From contig SVLA01000004.1 in NCBI GenBank assembly GCA_015068175.1, forward strand, positions 1 through 31,106: 31,106 nt of DNA, in the 5' to 3' direction. Below, piece after piece: positions 16,501 through 23,321 of the stretch (positions are counted from its first letter, which is position 1; each line of letters starts with the position of its first letter). Source of the stretch: Oscillospiraceae bacterium. GTDB lineage: Bacteria; Bacillota_A; Clostridia; Oscillospirales; Oscillospiraceae. Both the position numbers and the translations under genes were made by a program. The notes beneath the pieces were generated by a model that worked only from the letters and a program-made list of their open reading frames with translations, was not told where the DNA came from and did no database searches.

Positions 16501-16783
16501 TGGCCACCACCCGTCCCCCGTTATCCAGACATTCCAGGTCCCCGTGTCCGTATTCATCGGCCACCCGGGAAGCCAGCCGGGTGAAGGACAAAACCTCCGC
16601 ATAACGGCTGGCCGTATCCCCTGCCGCCATGCACAGCCGCCGTTCCGTATCATGGCTGATCAGTTCCGGCACCATATAGATCCGCCCGGCCTTCCGCCCG
16701 GCCACATCCTTGCTGATCTGTTTCAGGATCTCATCCCGTACCGCCAGGGTATCGGTCCCCATGACGATCTGCAGCATCGCCAT
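13547..16783 (-). CDS. addB: ATP-dependent helicase/nuclease subunit B
   Basis: A 1078-residue partner of AddA. The C-terminal nuclease is intact: YFRVVDYKTGKKDF and GLQMLLYLFALEHGEYG. So is the iron-sulfur cluster set: Cys733 (ECRMSYFLKYG) with Cys1038, Cys1041 and Cys1047 (ACTFCPYGAIC). The N-terminus is odd: AddB normally starts with a Walker A of the GRAGSGKT type, but here the same place reads MGTDTLAVRDEIL with no GK[ST]. SFTRLASRVADEYG, FYIDGFPDYTRQ and HLIVLGAEEGSLPGYG match other conserved AddB blocks. ATG 16783 is used; a GTG sits just before it, and ATG 16777 is possible. It is transcribed first, with addA overlapping. Confidence 0.96.
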   Translation of the reverse strand: MAMLQIVMGTDTLAVRDEILKQISKDVAGRKAGRIYMVPELISHDTERRLCMAAGDTASRYAEVLSFTRLASRVADEYGHGDLECLDNGGRVVAMAAAARQLHSRLKVYASVETKPEFLISLVEMVDEFKRCCISPADLTAAAESAEGTLAQKLTELGLLLEAYDSLCSRGKRDPRDRENLLLEQLEDCDFAERHTFYIDGFPDYTRQHMAILEHLIRRAPNVTVGVNCDQADSGAMAFEKAGATAGDLLRCAKRAGVEVEILHVRGREDDLSRACHGLFQGKVPGHLAGIKAYQAEGIQEEVLCAAEQVLALVEGGCRYRDIGVVVGDMGRYGDLVDLQFHRCRIPVYRSGKEDILQKAGISTVLSALDAALGGFEQRDVLRYLKSALSPVDVDLCDQMENYAVIWGVRGKHWHQPWQNHPDGLSELWTDGARRRLDRLEAARKKVMAPLASLAEAFANARNLGEQVRGIYDLLEQTNYAQRLADLAREMDDRGDNRSAQILNQLWEILVGALEQMHDVLGETVWDAETFTRLFTLLLSQYDVGTIPPVLDAVTVGTPSTMRCQQVRHLIVLGAEEGSLPGYGGSTGLLSDQERVALRNLGLTLTGGAMEGIQAEFAEIYGVFNGATESVSVYCSGAQPSHVFRRVSQMAGGTEEVHGHLGAALRDQREAGAYLARWAHRDGAVELGVVSDYDRVRKQADFAMGTISPENVRGLYGPQLRLSASQVDRQAECRMSYFLKYGLRAKERKEATVDPAEFGTYVHAVLEQTARKVMELGGFEVVSLEETLAIAMEYSDAYGAEHFAGLDSARLSYLFRRNRRELEMVVAELWKELKQSRFRPDDFELQFGEGGRMAAIAIEGALMPAYLRGFVDRVDIWNEDGRNYFRVVDYKTGKKDFDYCDVLNGVGLQMLLYLFALEHGEYGTGAGVQYFPARVPLLSAEGRLTEEEAEQLRQKEWLRRGLLLRDEEVLDAMDTERWKRLCATRKKDGTVSGDLADREQMGMLRIYVFHLLAAMVDQIASGNVEANPYTRGSSHDACTFCPYGAICHKETVEGRRNFKAVKADEFWETIRREVGNNG

Positions 16784-16807
16784 CACCGCCTTTCTCTTTT
16801 TGCCTTG

Positions 16808-16836
16808 ATTATATCATACCTTTTGTCCAAATAACA
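16808..16836 (-). promoter_or_regulatory. Extended -10 promoter of addBA
   Basis: On the minus strand: TGATATAAT, an extended -10 with consensus TATAAT (16813-16808), and a weak -35-like TGTTAT 17 nt upstream (16836-16831). It lies 25 nt ahead of the addB start codons. Confidence 0.6.
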
Positions 16837-16842
16837 GAACAA

Positions 16843-17046
16843 TTATGATAAACCGAAGAAATTTTGGATCCGTCCCCACAGCTCCAGCACCCAAAACCGC
16901 ACCTGGATCTCCTGAGTGGCCCCCACATCGCTGACCCCGGTCTGCACATCGGCCATCGGCTCACAGATCTCCTGAAAGACCACACACCACCAAAAAACCG
17001 CCGCCATCAACATCACGTCAGTTATCCAACGGGAATATTTCTTCAT
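16843..17046 (-). CDS. Small single-pass membrane protein, unknown
   Basis: 67 residues: a basic MKKYSRW start, one membrane helix (ITDVMLMAAVFWWCVVFQEI), then a mixed polar region ending FWVLELWGRIQNFFGLS, which may form a short amphipathic helix. I recognise no family. The protein-like composition favours a real gene. However, its ATG lies directly against the U-tract of the ispE terminator, and the only ribosome-site candidate (GGACGG) is the 3' arm of that hairpin. Expression would need read-through from ispE. It is followed by the addB promoter. Confidence 0.5.
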   Translation of the reverse strand: MKKYSRWITDVMLMAAVFWWCVVFQEICEPMADVQTGVSDVGATQEIQVRFWVLELWGRIQNFFGLS

Positions 17047-17088
17047 AAAAAACACCGTCCATACTGAAATTGTTTCCAGTATGGACGG
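17047..17088 (-). terminator. Terminator of ispE
   Basis: On the minus strand: CCGTCCATACTG (17088-17077), a 10-nt loop, CAGTATGGACGG (17066-17055), then TGTTTTTT (17054-17047). A 12-bp perfect stem with a six-T tract, 13 bp past the ispE stop. Confidence 0.92.
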
Positions 17089-17100
17089 AATTTACCAAAT

Positions 17101-17958
17101 TTATACGCTTTTCGCAATAAAGATATTGGGATAATTTTCTTTCAGCATGCTGCAGATCACCGCCGCCACCTCAAACTCGCTGACGATGGCAAAGCATGCA
17201 GAGCCGGAGCCGGTCATCTGATACCCCGCCGCGCCGTACTGATAGAACAGCGACTTGATGTAGTTCAGTTCCGGATGATCCTCCGTCACCAGCGGATCAA
17301 ACACATTGTAAATATTGGCGCAGACCTTCTCCAGATCCCCGGCCAGAAGCGCGCTTTCCATGGCCATGTTATCCGGCCGCTTGGGAATGGCCACTTCATC
17401 GATCCTGGCATACAGCTCCGGCGTTGAAACGGCAAAATCCGGCTTGCAGATCACAAACATGCACTCCGGCAGATCCGGCAGCTTCCGCAGCCGTTCCCCC
17501 CGGCCTTCTACCATGCAGGTACCGCCCACAACGCAGAACGGCACATCGCTGCCCACCTGAGCGCCCAGCTCCGCCAGGGCGAAAACAGACAGCGGCTGAC
17601 CGTAGTGCCGGTTCAGCGCCCGCAATACCGCCGCCGCATCGGCGCTGCCGCCGCCCATGCCGGCCTGCGCCGGGATCCGTTTGGTGATCCGGATCTCCAG
17701 GCCCTCCGGATCCTTGCCCAAAGTATCGCAGAAGACCTTCGCGGCCTTCCAGGCCAGATTGGTCTCGTCGCAGGGGATCCCGTCCTTGTCGCACAGCAGT
17801 TTCCAGGGTTTGCCGGTCCCCACATCGATCTCAATATCATCCCGAACGGATACGGTCTGCATCACGCTCTGCAGATCATGATACCCATCCGCACGTTTTC
17901 CCAACACATCCAGCGTCAGATTGATCTTGGCAAAAGCGCCCTCATATAATGTAGTCAT
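17101..17958 (-). CDS. ispE: 4-diphosphocytidyl-2-C-methyl-D-erythritol kinase
   Basis: A 285-residue GHMP kinase of the MEP isoprenoid pathway, phosphorylating CDP-methylerythritol with ATP. Motifs: AFAKINLTLDVLGKRADGYH at the N-terminus, the glycine-rich ATP loop IPAQAGMGGGSADAAAVLRA, GSDVPFCVVGGTCMVEGRGE, and MTGSGSACFAIV near the C-terminus. All family landmarks and the length are normal. GGAGG lies 7 nt before the ATG, and a strong promoter plus terminator make it a separate transcription unit. Confidence 0.98.
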   Translation of the reverse strand: MTTLYEGAFAKINLTLDVLGKRADGYHDLQSVMQTVSVRDDIEIDVGTGKPWKLLCDKDGIPCDETNLAWKAAKVFCDTLGKDPEGLEIRITKRIPAQAGMGGGSADAAAVLRALNRHYGQPLSVFALAELGAQVGSDVPFCVVGGTCMVEGRGERLRKLPDLPECMFVICKPDFAVSTPELYARIDEVAIPKRPDNMAMESALLAGDLEKVCANIYNVFDPLVTEDHPELNYIKSLFYQYGAAGYQMTGSGSACFAIVSEFEVAAVICSMLKENYPNIFIAKSV

Positions 17959-17983
17959 TTCGGTTCCTCCAATGTTTTTTTAC

Positions 17984-18012
17984 ATTATACCCGAAACCTG
18001 CGGAATTTGCAA
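17984..18012 (-). promoter_or_regulatory. Sigma-A promoter of ispE
   Basis: On the minus strand: TTGCAA (18012-18007), 17-nt spacer, TATAAT (17989-17984), with the start about 20 nt upstream of the ATG. Confidence 0.82.
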
Positions 18013-18076
18013 TGTATAATTCTCCGCACCTTGGGAAATATACAACTGTACAATATATCACTTTGGAGGTACGACA

Positions 18077-18280
18077 ATGGATACTTTGGCGCTTCTGCTG
18101 TCCATCATCGGCAGCCTGAACTGGGGCCTGGTGGGCATTTTCCAGTTTGATCTGGTAGCCTGGCTCTTCGGCGGCTCCGACAGCATCATCAGCCGCATTC
18201 TCTACACCGTCATCGGCCTGGCCGGCATCTGGTGTGTTTCCCTGCTGTTCCGGCGGCGGAATCTGATCGAAGGCGAATAA
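18077..18280 (+). CDS. DUF378-family small membrane protein
   Basis: 67 residues with two membrane helices: LALLLSIIGSLNWGLVGIF and IISRILYTVIGLAGIWCVSLLF, joined by QFDLVAWLFGGSDS. The pattern IGSLNWGLVG...LVxxLFG...RIxYxxIGLAG is the DUF378 signature (Bacillus YuzA is a member). The family has no known function. TTGGAGGTACGACA supplies a strong ribosome site. I could not find a convincing promoter upstream; it diverges from ispE across about 118 bp. Confidence 0.92.
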   Translation: MDTLALLLSIIGSLNWGLVGIFQFDLVAWLFGGSDSIISRILYTVIGLAGIWCVSLLFRRRNLIEGE

Positions 18281-18282
18281 GG

Positions 18283-18314
18283 AAAACGGCAGCACCGAAG
18301 CACCGGTGCTGCCG
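18283..18314 (-). terminator. Terminator between the Ig-like protein and DUF378 genes
   Basis: CGGCAGCACCG (18287-18297) and CGGTGCTGCCG (18304-18314) form an 11-bp stem with a 6-nt loop. On the minus strand TTTTCC follows, so it ends the Ig-like gene; it can also stop the converging DUF378 transcript, though less ideally. Confidence 0.82.
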
Positions 18315-18334
18315 AAATTCATTATGTAGGCTGA

Positions 18335-19627
18335 TCAGCCCGCCGCAGGCTCCGTGGCCGCCGGCTCAGAGGGAGTGGGTTCCGTAACCTCCGGCTCCGT
18401 TGCTTCCGGTTCCGTGGGATCCACGGGATCGGTGGGATTCACGGGATCGGTGGGTTCCACGGGATCAGTAGGCTCCACGGGATCGGTGGGATCCACGGGA
18501 TCAGTAGGCTCCACGGGATCAGTGGGATCCACGGGATCGGTGGGATCCACGGGATCGGTGGGATCCACGGGATCGGTGGGATCCACGGGATCGGTGGGAT
18601 CCACAGGATCGGTGGGATCCACGGGATCAGTGGGTTCCGGAGGGGTCTCCACCTTCCAGCTGCAGCGGACGATACAAGTGTAGGTCACACCTTCATACTG
18701 TGCATGGATCAGCGTCCGTCCGGGATTCACCGCCGTAACAACACCGTTGATGATCACACAAACATTGGTATCGTCGCTGGTCCAGAGGATCTCGGAAGGA
18801 TTGACATTCATGCTGGACTTGTATGCGCGCCAGGTGGCACCGGCCTTGTTCAGGGTGGTGTCACCGTAGCCGGTGGACTCGTCGGTATAAATGGTGTTCC
18901 AGGCAAAGTTCCACTCCACCTTGGGTTCCGTGGGTTTATCGGTGTTGCCCTGGCCGAAGGAACACTTGACGACGCAGCTTGCGGTCTGATTGCCGCACTG
19001 GATGGTAATGACCGCTTCACCCTCCCCCACCGCGGTGATCACGCCGTCGGCGCTGACGGTAGCAACCGCAGGATCGGAAGAAGTGATCTGCAGCGCATCG
19101 GTGGTGCCCAGAGGCTCAATGCCGAAGACCAGGGTAAAGGTGGAATCCACAGCCGTCAGCTCCACGATGGGCTGATTCAGGGTGATACCCGTGCAGGGAA
19201 TGGACGAATTCCCTTCCGTGGGATCCGGCTGGGTCTCATAGACGGAATTGCCCTTGGTATCATCAGGAACTTCAGTACCGCTCTGGAAGTAGTTGACGCC
19301 GATATAGATCAGCACAGCAACAATGGCAAGCAGCAGGAGGATCACAACAACGATCAGACCGGTGCTGCTGGGTTCCTCCTCACCGCCGTCGGCGGCAGGA
19401 GTGCTGCGGCGCTTCGGCTCTGCAGCCGCCGCAGGACGGCTGCTGCGCTTCTTTACGTTCTTCTTGGAGAATCTTCCGCCCCGGGTATGCTCATAGCCGC
19501 TGGCGACGGTCTCTTCACCGCCGGCCGCGGTCTGATTCTGGGCGCGGTTGGCACTGTTGCAGATGGGGCATTGGGCCGCCGTATCCGGGTAGGTAGTGCC
19601 GCAAACATCACAGATCACTTTACTCAT
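18335..19627 (-). CDS. Zinc-ribbon, single-pass membrane protein with Ig-like domains and PTDPVD repeat tail
   Basis: 430 residues. The cytoplasmic N-terminus has a zinc ribbon (Cys6, Cys9, Cys20, Cys23), then a basic linker ([16 protein letters not shown]). One membrane helix follows at about 90-112 ([20 protein letters not shown]). Outside are two Ig-like BIG2-type domains, about 142-224 ([20 protein letters not shown]) and 238-324 ([20 protein letters not shown]), both with Cys pairs that could form disulfides. The C-terminal tail has twelve PTDPV[DEN] hexapeptides and further Thr/Glu/Pro sequence, likely an extended stalk. GGAGGAACTCC precedes the ATG. It is divergent from the kinase-like gene. 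Function unknown; its topology (cytoplasmic metal module, extracellular Ig) suggests a sensor or surface adaptor. Confidence 0.88.
   Translation of the reverse strand: MSKVICDVCGTTYPDTAAQCPICNSANRAQNQTAAGGEETVASGYEHTRGGRFSKKNVKKRSSRPAAAAEPKRRSTPAADGGEEEPSSTGLIVVVILLLLAIVAVLIYIGVNYFQSGTEVPDDTKGNSVYETQPDPTEGNSSIPCTGITLNQPIVELTAVDSTFTLVFGIEPLGTTDALQITSSDPAVATVSADGVITAVGEGEAVITIQCGNQTASCVVKCSFGQGNTDKPTEPKVEWNFAWNTIYTDESTGYGDTTLNKAGATWRAYKSSMNVNPSEILWTSDDTNVCVIINGVVTAVNPGRTLIHAQYEGVTYTCIVRCSWKVETPPEPTDPVDPTDPVDPTDPVDPTDPVDPTDPVDPTDPVDPTDPVEPTDPVDPTDPVEPTDPVEPTDPVNPTDPVDPTEPEATEPEVTEPTPSEPAATEPAAG
18425..18640 (-). repeat. Twelve tandem 18-bp repeats encoding PTDPV[DEN]
   Basis: Twelve copies of an 18-bp unit (plus-strand form GGGATCGGTGGGATCCAC). 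Units 7-10 are identical and others differ at one to a few positions. The outer units, especially units 1-6, carry most differences, as expected from slippage within the centre. The frame is kept throughout. Confidence 0.95.
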
Positions 19628-19675
19628 GGAGTTCCTCCTTCTGATACGTTCTCATCAAACGTCTGATTTTCCATT

Positions 19676-19704
19676 ATTCTAGCATAGACCGTCGGGAAAT
19701 GCAA
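19676..19704 (-). promoter_or_regulatory. Sigma-A promoter of the zinc-ribbon/Ig gene
   Basis: On the minus strand: TTGCAT (19704-19699), 17-nt spacer, TAGAAT (19681-19676). It diverges from the kinase promoter at 19820. Confidence 0.8.
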
Positions 19705-19819
19705 CCCCACAAAATGGTTACAAACAGCAACAATTCCGTTACAAAAGCATTTTTTCCCAAATTGCCCGGAGAAACGGTCTCCTTTCGATCCCAAAGACAA
19801 GAAATGACAGGAATTATGG

Positions 19820-19848
19820 TTGCATTTCTGCAAAATTTCTAGTATGAT
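19820..19848 (+). promoter_or_regulatory. Sigma-A promoter of the kinase-like gene
   Basis: TTGCAT (19820-19825), 17-nt spacer, TATGAT (19843-19848). The -35 is the same hexamer as the divergent promoter. The predicted start near 19855 rules out the ATG at 19844 as a translation start. Confidence 0.8.
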
Positions 19849-19915
19849 ATATGATGAAGAATTACTGGCGTCGGATATTGGACCTCCGCCGCCGAAAAAG
19901 AAGGAGGCGTTTGCT

Positions 19916-22900
19916 TTGTCCGAACCGAAGCTCATCACGCCATTACTGGACGGCCATATCATGGGTGATCCCATCAGCGATCACCACGGTGTCCGCTGCT
20001 GTCCCGCCATGAACACCGGGACCGAAGAGAAATTCATGGTCAAGATCATCTCCATCCCGGCTTCCCCCGCCCAGTTGGATGCCCTGCTTCTCAGCGGTGC
20101 CTATCCCGATGCGGAAGCCGCCGGCGCCTATTTCCGCCGTCTGGCAGATGAGACCGTGGCAGAGGCCGAATTGCTGAAAAATCTTTCCGGGCTGGAAGGC
20201 TTCACCGCCTACGACCGCTGGCAGGTAGTCCCCATGGACGGAGCCGTTGGTTACGAGATCTATTTGGTCGGCCCCTACGGCATGACCCTGGAGCGCCATG
20301 CCCGCCGCAATTGCCTGACCCACCTGGCCGCCGTGAACCTTGGCCTGGATCTGTGCGCCGCCCTGTCCGTCTGCCGCCGCAACGGCTGGCTCTATGTGGA
20401 CCTTCAGCCGGACAACATCCTGCTGACCGAATCCAAGGGATTCCACATCTGCGACCTTGGTTTCATCCGCCTCAGCTCTCTGAAATACGCATCCCTGCCG
20501 GATAAATACCGCAGCGCCTACACCGCCCCGGAGATCACCGACGCGTACGCCGCCCTGAACACCACCATGGACATCTATGCCGCCGGCATGGTCCTTTATC
20601 AGGTCTATAACAACGGTATTCTGCCCACCCCCGGCGAAGAACTGCTGCCCCCGGCCCATGCAGACTACGAAATGGCTCAGATCATTCTGAAGGCTTGCGC
20701 CCAGGACCCCGCCGACCGCTGGCAGGACCCCCAGGAAATGAGTCAGGCCCTCATTGGCTATATGCAGCGCAATACGGTCAACGATACCCCCATCATCCCC
20801 CCCGTGGTCCCCGTTGCGGAACCGGCGCCCGCGTTGCCGGAGGAGACGGGAGAATTGCCTGATGTGATCGACGAGCCCCCCACCGAGGAAGAGATCCCCG
20901 TGGCAGAGACCGGGGATGCTCCCGTTGTGGAGGAAACGGAAGAATCGGAGGAACTTCCCGACCCCGTTGTGGAGGAGACCGAAGAAACCGATGCACATCC
21001 TGCCCCCGTGGTGGAGGAACCCGAAGAAACCGAGGACCAGCCCACTCCCGCTGAAGAAGTGGACGCCCCGGCCCCAGTGGAAGAAGAGACCCCTGCGGAG
21101 GAAGCGGACGAGATCCTGATCCCCGCTGCCGAAGAGGATGTCCCCGACGACGATATCCCCGAACAATTTGTCATCGACGGATTTAACCCCGACGATACCG
21201 CCCCCGGCGACGAGGATGCGGATGCCTACCCCGACGCCGTCCTCACGGACGAAGTCAGTTCCATGCTGGCCCAGGCCGACGAACTCATCGCCCACCAGGC
21301 TCCGGCCCCCGTGGTGGCCCCGGAACCCATCGATGTTCCCATGCCGCCCCCCATCCTCCCCGATCCCGAACCTGAAGAGGAAGAGATCCCCGCGGAGGAA
21401 GAAGGCGCGCCTGAAGAAGACCGCCCCCCTGAAGCGCCGGAAGATGCCCTCCCCGCCCCGGAAGAGGACGAAAACGAGGAAGACGAACTCCTCCCCCCGC
21501 CTCCCAGGAAAAAGCGCGGCTGTATCATCGGCATCATCGTCACCTTGCTGCTCCTGGGCATTCTGGCCGTGGGTGCCTGTCACTTCTACGAAAACTATTA
21601 TCTCCAGGATATCCGCGATGTAACCGTGGAAGGCGCCAGAGATTACCTCACCGTCACCCTGGATACGGACATCGACAACACCCTCCTGACGGTCACCTGC
21701 ACCGATACTTACGGCAACAAGCGCACCGCTTCCGTAGTGAACGGAAAGGCCACCTTCAATGCCCTTTCCTCCGGCACCACCTACAAGATCGGTGTGTTGG
21801 TGGACGGTTTCCATCAGCTCACCGGTGACACTTCCGCCACCTATACCACCCCTCAGCAGACTTCCATCATCACCTTCACCGGCATCACCGGCGATACCGA
21901 CGGCTCCGTGATCCTGAACTTCTCCGTCCAGGGCCCCGACAGCCGCCAGTGGCAGGTCCAATATACCACCGACGGTGAGGAGTCCCGCTCCGTCAACTGC
22001 AGTGCCCATATGGCCCTGGTCACCGGCCTGACCCCCGGCAAGACCTATGATTTCAAGCTGATCCCCGCCGAGGAACTGTACATTGTCGGTGACGATACCA
22101 TGCAGTTTACCGCCTCCAGGGTGGTCTACGCCCAGGATCTGACCATCTCCGGCTTCCACGACGGTCTGCTGGTTGCCGATTGGACCCTGCCGGAAGGCAC
22201 CACCGCCGCTTCCTGGACCGTCCGGTGCTATAACAGCAACGGCTTCGATGCCACCTATACCGTCACCGAACCCCACATCGCCATTGCCGGGCTGGATATC
22301 AGCCAGGGCTACACCCTGGATGTGAAAGCCGATGGCATGACCGTCAGCCGCCAGACCTCCATCACCCCCAATTCCATCACCTTCAGGGAAATGACGGCCT
22401 ATGATTCCATCCCCGGCCAGCTCACCGTGACCTGGACCTATGAAGGTACCGCGCCCGAGGGCGGCTGGCCCCTGGTCTATACCATCAATAACGGTGCCCC
22501 CATCTACGTCACCTGCCCGGATGCCGCCTTCACCCTGGACCGCCTGGTCCCCGGTGCCACCTACAGCTTCCGCTTCGATCTGCCTGCGGATCTGTCCGTC
22601 TTCGGAATCTCCGCCCAATACACCGCTCCCGTCAGCGAACCCTTCGCCGGTTACGGTGTCAGCACGGAATATTTCCAGATCCGCACCTGCTTCGCTCCCG
22701 ACAAGGCCGATTGGACCTATGAGGACCTGGCAAAGGAAGATTACACCGACCGCTTCACCCTGGGCGACCGCCCCGGCCTGGTGCTGCGGCTCCTGGCCGA
22801 ATATGAGACCTCCAAGGATCCCATCCGGGTGCTGTACATCATCCGGGATGCCGCCGGCAACCTGGTGACCGTGGACGGCTTCACGGAGACATGGCTCAAT

Positions 22901-23047
22901 CTTTGGTACCGGGGCTACTGCGAACTGGATCTGCCCGCGCTGCCCGAGATCCCGGGCCAGTACACCCTGCAGATCTTCTTCAACGAACAACACCTCAGCG
23001 CAGAACCCCTTACCTTCTACGTCGAAGCCCCCGTTGTAGCAGAATGA
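19916..23047 (+). CDS. Ser/Thr-kinase-like membrane protein with extracellular FN3-like domains
   Basis: 1043 residues from a TTG start placed by AAGGAGG 7 nt upstream. The N-terminal kinase-like domain spans about 1-290: Lys43 (EEKFMVKIISIP), Glu83/Glu85 in the C-helix, catalytic loop YVDLQPDN (Asp162, Gln164, Asn167), DLG at 180-182, and TAPE. The usual HRDLKPxN Lys is Gln164, so activity may be altered, but the Asp, Asn and DLG Asp are kept. A Pro/Glu-rich acidic linker (about 293-530) leads to KKRGC and a membrane helix (536-558). Outside are about four FN3-like modules (e.g. VTGLTPGKTYDFKLIP) and a distinct C-terminal domain with WTYEDLAKEDYTDRF. This fits a receptor-kinase layout. Substrate and ligand are unknown. 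Confidence 0.9.
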   Translation: MSEPKLITPLLDGHIMGDPISDHHGVRCCPAMNTGTEEKFMVKIISIPASPAQLDALLLSGAYPDAEAAGAYFRRLADETVAEAELLKNLSGLEGFTAYDRWQVVPMDGAVGYEIYLVGPYGMTLERHARRNCLTHLAAVNLGLDLCAALSVCRRNGWLYVDLQPDNILLTESKGFHICDLGFIRLSSLKYASLPDKYRSAYTAPEITDAYAALNTTMDIYAAGMVLYQVYNNGILPTPGEELLPPAHADYEMAQIILKACAQDPADRWQDPQEMSQALIGYMQRNTVNDTPIIPPVVPVAEPAPALPEETGELPDVIDEPPTEEEIPVAETGDAPVVEETEESEELPDPVVEETEETDAHPAPVVEEPEETEDQPTPAEEVDAPAPVEEETPAEEADEILIPAAEEDVPDDDIPEQFVIDGFNPDDTAPGDEDADAYPDAVLTDEVSSMLAQADELIAHQAPAPVVAPEPIDVPMPPPILPDPEPEEEEIPAEEEGAPEEDRPPEAPEDALPAPEEDENEEDELLPPPPRKKRGCIIGIIVTLLLLGILAVGACHFYENYYLQDIRDVTVEGARDYLTVTLDTDIDNTLLTVTCTDTYGNKRTASVVNGKATFNALSSGTTYKIGVLVDGFHQLTGDTSATYTTPQQTSIITFTGITGDTDGSVILNFSVQGPDSRQWQVQYTTDGEESRSVNCSAHMALVTGLTPGKTYDFKLIPAEELYIVGDDTMQFTASRVVYAQDLTISGFHDGLLVADWTLPEGTTAASWTVRCYNSNGFDATYTVTEPHIAIAGLDISQGYTLDVKADGMTVSRQTSITPNSITFREMTAYDSIPGQLTVTWTYEGTAPEGGWPLVYTINNGAPIYVTCPDAAFTLDRLVPGATYSFRFDLPADLSVFGISAQYTAPVSEPFAGYGVSTEYFQIRTCFAPDKADWTYEDLAKEDYTDRFTLGDRPGLVLRLLAEYETSKDPIRVLYIIRDAAGNLVTVDGFTETWLNLWYRGYCELDLPALPEIPGQYTLQIFFNEQHLSAEPLTFYVEAPVVAE

Positions 23048-23056
23048 TCCCCATTT

Positions 23057-23090
23057 CAGCGGCCATCGTCCATGATGGCCGCTGTTTTTT
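23057..23090 (+). terminator. Terminator of the kinase-like gene
   Basis: CAGCGGCCATC (23057-23067), GTCCAT loop, GATGGCCGCTG (23074-23084), then TTTTTT. It isolates the aromatic operon from upstream transcription. Confidence 0.93.
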
Positions 23091-23109
23091 GCCAAAGTTG
23101 AAATAATTC

Positions 23110-23138
23110 TTGCATTTTCCCCCCTGCCGTGCTACACT
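23110..23138 (+). promoter_or_regulatory. Sigma-A promoter of the aromatic amino acid operon
   Basis: TTGCAT (23110-23115), 17-nt spacer, TACACT (23133-23138). The start is near 23145, about 24 nt before the leader-peptide ATG. Confidence 0.8.
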
Positions 23139-23168
23139 AATGAAAAGCTTTTACACAGGAGGCCGCCT

Positions 23169-23234
23169 ATGCTGCCCACCACCGCTTCCGCACAGTTTTA
23201 TTTTTGCTACTATTACTTTACCTTTCAAAAGTAA
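23169..23234 (+). CDS. Phe/Tyr-rich leader peptide of the aromatic operon
   Basis: A 21-residue peptide, MLPTTASAQ then FYFCYYYFTF then QK and a TAA stop. Codons 10-19 hold four Phe (all TTT) and four Tyr (TAT/TAC), with no Trp. AGGAGG lies 6 nt before the ATG, behind a matching promoter. This is the hallmark of a transcription-attenuation leader. Ribosome stalling at Phe/Tyr codons when charged tRNA is scarce should favour the antiterminator and expression of aroF and the genes after it. Comparable leaders control pheA and pheST in enteric bacteria; I know of none described for this gene order. Confidence 0.88.
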   Translation: MLPTTASAQFYFCYYYFTFQK

Positions 23235-23321
23235 TAGCGATTTGTGCTGTTTCGGTTTGCAAAAGCCTTAAACATCTACTACCCGTGCCGCACAGGATCG
23301 CCCCTGTGCGGTATCTTTTTT
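23188..23321 (+). promoter_or_regulatory. Ribosome-mediated attenuator upstream of aroF
   Basis: Segment 1, CCGCACAG (23188-23195), is inside the leader peptide and is repeated exactly as segment 3 (23288-23295), the 5' arm of the terminator. Segment 2 (23242-23255) contains TTGTGC and CTGT-TT-CGG, which can pair with either copy. Segment 4 (23303-23311) pairs with segment 3 to terminate. A further 10-bp stem, CTATTACTTT (23210-23219) with AAAGTAATAG (23228-23237), overlaps the Tyr/Phe codons and stop. A ribosome stalled on codons 10-19 would cover segment 1 and free segment 2 to pair with 3, preventing termination. A ribosome at the stop codon would cover part of segment 2 and allow 3-4 pairing. 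This is read from sequence by hand, not by an energy calculation. Confidence 0.82.
23288..23321 (+). terminator. Attenuator terminator before aroF
   Basis: CCGCACAGG (23288-23296), ATCGCC loop, CCTGTGCGG (23303-23311), TATC, then six T (23316-23321). The T-run abuts the AGGAGC ribosome site of aroF. Confidence 0.93.

Noticed and set aside
14378..16834. 818-codon open frame on the plus strand opposite addB, and similar long frames opposite addA and pheA
   Set aside because: AddB, AddA and PheA motifs are all on the other strand; the shadow frames lack any family feature.
18425..18640. Tandem 18-bp repeats considered as a CRISPR array
   Set aside because: There are no spacers, and the repeats are contiguous, in frame and encode PTDPVD within a longer protein.
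19943..23095. 1050-codon open frame on the minus strand opposite the kinase-like gene
   Set aside because: Composition is Gly/Asp/Val-rich without motifs. The plus strand has promoter, ribosome site, domain order and terminator.
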